Shown here: positions 11,970-15,266 of the stretch, piece by piece
Layout of the letters: every line of letters begins with the position of its first letter
Numbering within the stretch: position 1 is the stretch's first letter
DNA from: Clostridiales bacterium
GTDB taxonomy: Bacteria; Bacillota; Clostridia; Oscillospirales; Oscillospiraceae
Direction: 5' to 3'
Assembly: GCA_029098065.1 (NCBI GenBank)
Contig: JAQXNP010000047.1
Span: 1-15,266 of the forward strand
DNA: 15,266 nucleotides
Translations under genes and position numbers: made by a program
Notes under the pieces: generated by a model
Database searches by the model: none
What the model was told of the DNA's origin: nothing
The model's input: only the letters and a program-made list of their open reading frames with translations

Positions 11970-14381
11970 ATGAGGGAGAGAGAACGCCGGGGGCGGCAGG
12001 AGCGCCCCGCTGAACGCCGCACCCCTGACCGCCGGGCCAACGTTATCATTCTGAAGCGGACGGTCTTCCTGATGATCCTGTTCGGCATTCTCCTGTTTAT
12101 TCCGCTGTTTGGCAAGCTCTATGCCATCCAGATCACCGACCACGAGATGTATCAGCAGAAGGCCATCGAGCAGCAGACCATGGACAATGCGGTGGCCGCC
12201 AACCGGGGGAAGATCACCTCGGCGGACGGGGAGATCCTGGCCATGTCGGCCACAGTGTACGATGTGATCCTCTCTCCGGCGGATTTTAAGAAAGTTCAGG
12301 AGAGCTGGGACGATAAATACGGAGATGAGCCGGATCAGGCCAAGTACCCCCGGCCGGAGGCCGAGACTGTGGCCAGCGGCCTGGCAGAGATCCTGGAGGT
12401 GGATGAGGAGAAGACTCTGGCCCGGATGAGCAAAAACTCCTACTACGAGGTCATTGCCAAGCGCGTGGAAAAGGAGACGGCCGATCAGGTCCGGGAATTC
12501 ATTCTGGAACATCACCTCTCCAACAGCATCCAGCTCATTCCCACCACCAAGCGGTATTATCCCAAGGGGTCCCTGGCCTCCCAGGTCCTGGGCTGGGTGA
12601 ATCCGAATCTGGACAACACCGGCGCCTATGGAATGGAGGCCCTCTATGAAAAAGAACTGGCCGGCCAGACCGGCCGGGTGGTGACGGCCAAAAAGGGCGA
12701 CGGGACCGAGATGAAATACTCCTTCCAGGACTATTACGACGCCACCGACGGCAACGATCTCAACCTGACCCTGGATACCACGATCCAGTATTACTGCGAG
12801 CGCATTCTGGAGAAAGGCATCGAGATGTTTGACGTTCAGAACGGCGGCTTTGTCATCGCCATGGACCCGAACACCGGAGCCATCCTGGCCTGGGCGAACT
12901 CTCCCACCTACGATCTGAATACGCCCTGGACGGTCAGCGATCCGGTGCTCAGCGAGTATCTGGAGAAGGTGAAGAACGATCCGAACTCCAACGAGGAGGC
13001 CTATCAGGAGGCCCTGAGCCAGATGCAGAACAAGCAATGGCGCAACAAGGCCATCAACGACACGTATGAGCCCGGCTCCACCTTCAAATCCGTTGTGCTG
13101 GCCGCGGCGCTGGAGGAGGGGGTTGTCAACGAGAATTCCACCTTCTATTGTCCCGGCTATGCCGTAGTGGCCGACCGGCGGATCGGCTGCTCCAAGAAAA
13201 CGGGACACGGCAGCCAGAATCTGGCCCAGGCGGTGGCCAACTCCTGCAACCCCGCCTTTATCGCCATCGGGCAGGCCCTGGGCGCGGAAAAGTTCTATGA
13301 TTACCTGGAGGACTTCGGTTTCCTGGAGGCGACCGGCATTGATATGCAGGGCGAATCCAAGATCAATCCGGTCAGCGCGGGCCTCATCTGGTCCCGGGAA
13401 AAGTTTACCTCGGCCAACGGCATCACCAACCTGGCCACCGCCTCCTTCGGGCAGGGCCTGCAGGTCACGCCGATCCAGCTCATCACCGCGGCTTCCGCCG
13501 TGATCAACGGCGGGCACCTGATGAAGCCCTATGTCATGAGTTCCATTACCGACCCCGATGGAAATGTTGTCAGCCAGAACCAGCCCACCGAGGTCCGTCA
13601 GGTCATCGGTGAGGAGACCTCTGAGCGGTGCCGCACCATCCTGGAAGGGGTGGTGGACGGCGGAACCGGCAAGCGGGCCTACGTTCCCGGCTACCGCATC
13701 GGCGGCAAGACCGGTTCTTCCGAAACGCTGGAGAGCCGGCAGGGAATCGACCACACCATCGTCTCCTTCCTGGGCTTCGCTCCTGCCGATGATCCCCAGG
13801 TCATCGTGCTGGTGATGTACGACAACCCCAAGCCCGCCTCGCCCGGCAATAACCTGACGGCGAAGGGCTACTATATCAGCGGCGGCAATATGGCGGCGCT
13901 GATGGCGGGAGAACTGCTGTCCAACATTCTGGACTATATGGGAGTGGAGAAGAACTACACCGACGCAGAGAAGGCCATGATCGACGTGACCGTTCCCAAT
14001 CTGGTGGGCCAGACTGCCCAGGTGGGCAAAGAGTCTCTGGAGAACGCAGGCTTTACGGTTCGGACCGAGGGAGACGGAGATACCGTCACCGCCCAGATCC
14101 CGGTGGGAGGCGCGGTGATCCCCAGCGGCAGTGAAGTGGTCCTCTATCTGGGGGTCGACAAACCCACAGATCAGGTGACGGTCCCCGATGTCCGGGGCCA
14201 GACCGCTGAGGCGGCCCAGCAGGCGCTGAAACAGTACGGCCTCTACCTGAAGGTGGGCGGCTCCAGCCGCTACATGGCTTCCAACGCGGTAGTGGCCAGC
14301 CAGTCCGTTGAGGCGGGCTCCAAGGTGGAGCGGGGCACGGTGATCGAGTGCCTCTTCGCCGACAATACCATGGTGGACTGA
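11970..14381 (+). CDS. Class B penicillin-binding protein with two PASTA domains (FtsI/SpoVD family)
   Basis: The 803-residue protein is a peptidoglycan transpeptidase. Layout: a basic cytoplasmic tail, one membrane anchor (about 28-50), a PBP dimerisation domain (about 65-240), a transpeptidase domain with active-site S370-TFK, SCN (425-427) and KTGS (580-583), then two PASTA repeats (about 671-729 and 735-796). AAAGGAG lies six nt before the ATG. By position and architecture it is the septal enzyme that works with FtsW and FtsL; sporulation SpoVD is a close relative and cannot be excluded, so I give no symbol. In Bacillus subtilis, pbpB and spoVD lie in tandem before murE; here only one PBP gene is present. 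The region from about 320 to 365 (EKVKNDPNSNEEAYQEAL) looks like a family insertion before the active serine. Confidence 0.92.
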   Translation: MRERERRGRQERPAERRTPDRRANVIILKRTVFLMILFGILLFIPLFGKLYAIQITDHEMYQQKAIEQQTMDNAVAANRGKITSADGEILAMSATVYDVILSPADFKKVQESWDDKYGDEPDQAKYPRPEAETVASGLAEILEVDEEKTLARMSKNSYYEVIAKRVEKETADQVREFILEHHLSNSIQLIPTTKRYYPKGSLASQVLGWVNPNLDNTGAYGMEALYEKELAGQTGRVVTAKKGDGTEMKYSFQDYYDATDGNDLNLTLDTTIQYYCERILEKGIEMFDVQNGGFVIAMDPNTGAILAWANSPTYDLNTPWTVSDPVLSEYLEKVKNDPNSNEEAYQEALSQMQNKQWRNKAINDTYEPGSTFKSVVLAAALEEGVVNENSTFYCPGYAVVADRRIGCSKKTGHGSQNLAQAVANSCNPAFIAIGQALGAEKFYDYLEDFGFLEATGIDMQGESKINPVSAGLIWSREKFTSANGITNLATASFGQGLQVTPIQLITAASAVINGGHLMKPYVMSSITDPDGNVVSQNQPTEVRQVIGEETSERCRTILEGVVDGGTGKRAYVPGYRIGGKTGSSETLESRQGIDHTIVSFLGFAPADDPQVIVLVMYDNPKPASPGNNLTAKGYYISGGNMAALMAGELLSNILDYMGVEKNYTDAEKAMIDVTVPNLVGQTAQVGKESLENAGFTVRTEGDGDTVTAQIPVGGAVIPSGSEVVLYLGVDKPTDQVTVPDVRGQTAEAAQQALKQYGLYLKVGGSSRYMASNAVVASQSVEAGSKVERGTVIECLFADNTMVD

Positions 14382-14450
14382 CCGGCGCTCTCTTGAGAGA
14401 GGACAGACAGGTGAGGTTTTCGCACATTTTTCTCGGAAAGGGGTGTTTTG

Positions 14451-15266
14451 ATGCGGCTGAGCGCATTATTGGCGGGGACCGGCGCCGCCCTTCCCGCCGG
14501 GGACGTGGAAATCAAAGGCATCAGTTACGACACCCGCACCATCCGGCCCGGCGAGCTCTTTGTGGCGCTCCGGGGGTATAAGACCGACGGACACAAATAT
14601 ATCGGCGAGGCGTGGCGGAAAGGGGCCGCCGCCGTGGTCTGCGAAGAGGGGGAGGGGCTGACCGTCCCGGACAGCCGGGCGGCTCTGGCCGTCCTCTCCG
14701 CCAACTGGTTCGGGCACCCGGCGGAAGAGCTGAACGTGGTGGGGATCACCGGCACCAACGGAAAGACCACATCGACCACCCTCCTTTATGGGGTGCTCAT
14801 GGCGGTGACAGGCCGAAAGGTTGGCCTGATCGGCACCAACCGGATCTGCGTGGGAGAGGAGAGCTTTCCCGCTCAGCGCACCACCCCGGAGAGCTGGGAT
14901 CTTCAGCAGTGGCTCCGGCGGATGGCGGACGCCGGCTGCTCCTATGTGGTGATGGAGGTCTCCTCCCACGCGCTGTGCCTCCACCGGGTGGACGGGATCC
15001 GGTTTGCTGTGGGGGCCTTTACCAATCTGACCCAGGATCATCTGGATTTTCACAAGACCATGGAGGCGTACCGGGCGGCAAAGGGACGGCTTTTCAGCCA
15101 GAGCGGCCGGGCGGTCCTGAATCTGGACGACGAGGCGGGGCGCGAGTACGCCCAAACAGCCCCCTGCCCGGCGCTGACCTACTCCGAGCGGCGGGACGAG
15201 GCGGATCTGACCGCCAAAAACCTGCGGCTGCTCCCCTTTCGCACGGAATTCGAGGCGGTGGGCCGA
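14451..15266 (+). CDS. murE: UDP-MurNAc-tripeptide synthetase MurE, 5' part (runs off the window)
   Basis: The visible 272 residues start at the ATG at 14451 after GGAAAGGGG and remain open to the edge. Full MurE is about 480-500 residues. Signatures: ISYDTRTIRPGELFVAL (24-40), the ATP loop GITGTNGKTTST (98-109), LIGTN (126-130), TTPE (144-147), MEVSSHAL (168-175), TNLTQDHLDFH (191-201) and K211 in AYRAAKGRLF, the lysine that is carbamylated in Mur ligases. It adds the third stem-peptide residue to UDP-MurNAc-L-Ala-D-Glu in the cytoplasm. The motif deciding diaminopimelate or lysine use (DNPR or DNPA region) lies beyond the window, so the amino acid cannot be stated. It is 69 nt after the PBP gene, with no terminator between. 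Confidence 0.94.
   Translation, partial: MRLSALLAGTGAALPAGDVEIKGISYDTRTIRPGELFVALRGYKTDGHKYIGEAWRKGAAAVVCEEGEGLTVPDSRAALAVLSANWFGHPAEELNVVGITGTNGKTTSTTLLYGVLMAVTGRKVGLIGTNRICVGEESFPAQRTTPESWDLQQWLRRMADAGCSYVVMEVSSHALCLHRVDGIRFAVGAFTNLTQDHLDFHKTMEAYRAAKGRLFSQSGRAVLNLDDEAGREYAQTAPCPALTYSERRDEADLTAKNLRLLPFRTEFEAVGR

Noticed and set aside
11892..13754. Long antisense open frame of about 620 codons opposite the PBP gene
   Set aside because: Shadow of a GC-rich gene that has all transpeptidase motifs; no recognisable domain on the minus strand.
14386..14398. CTCTC-TT-GAGAG dyad after the PBP gene as a terminator
   Set aside because: Only four to five pairs can form and no T run follows, so read-through into murE is expected.
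1..15266. Mobile elements, CRISPR array, tRNA or rRNA genes
   Set aside because: I looked on both strands and saw no transposase or integrase motifs, no regular spacer-repeat array and no tRNA cloverleaf or rRNA-like stretch.

Overview
The window reads as chromosomal DNA of a high-GC, Gram-positive-type Clostridia member. Oscillospiraceae relatives such as Flavonifractor, Oscillibacter or Intestinimonas are my best guess, but the placement is an inference. Supporting signs are a Firmicutes-style division and cell-wall (dcw) start (mraZ-rsmH-ftsL-PASTA PBP-murE), strong AGGAGG ribosome sites, an ECF sigma factor paired with a DUF4179-type membrane protein, and heavily G/C-ended codons. Most genes are housekeeping. 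I see no phage, transposase, CRISPR array, rRNA or tRNA.

Layout. (1) 5-2405, plus strand: a promoter, then three tightly packed genes: a stand-alone GlmU-type nucleotidyltransferase, an M55 D-aminopeptidase and a NYN-LOTUS protein. (2) 2413-4285, minus strand: an ECF sigma factor and its probable membrane anti-sigma partner, ending in a strong intrinsic terminator. The sigma gene carries a one-base frameshift in the region 4 helix-turn-helix. (3) 4292-9563, plus strand: a run of mutY, thymidine kinase, uvrC, rsmD, coaD and a coiled-coil gene, from a near-consensus promoter to an intrinsic terminator. A consensus-quality promoter lies inside rsmD and should drive coaD and the coiled-coil gene separately. 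(4) 9564-9861: an AT-rich gap with phased A/T tracts, a promoter and two GTGGAG boxes that look like the MraZ operator. (5) 9862-15266: the start of the dcw cluster, with a long RNA hairpin between ftsL and the PBP gene; murE runs off the right edge.

Together the genes cover DNA repair (MutY, UvrC), nucleotide salvage (Tdk), ribosomal RNA methylation (RsmD, RsmH), coenzyme A synthesis (CoaD), cell-wall precursors and septal peptidoglycan synthesis (GlmU-like protein, MurE, FtsL, PBP), and one envelope-facing signalling pair.

No wholly new multi-gene system is evident. The points most worth following are the promoter inside rsmD, the frameshifted sigma gene whose restored frame couples exactly to its partner, the MraZ operator with curved upstream DNA, the ftsL-PBP hairpin, the NYN-LOTUS protein and the altered P-loop of the thymidine kinase.
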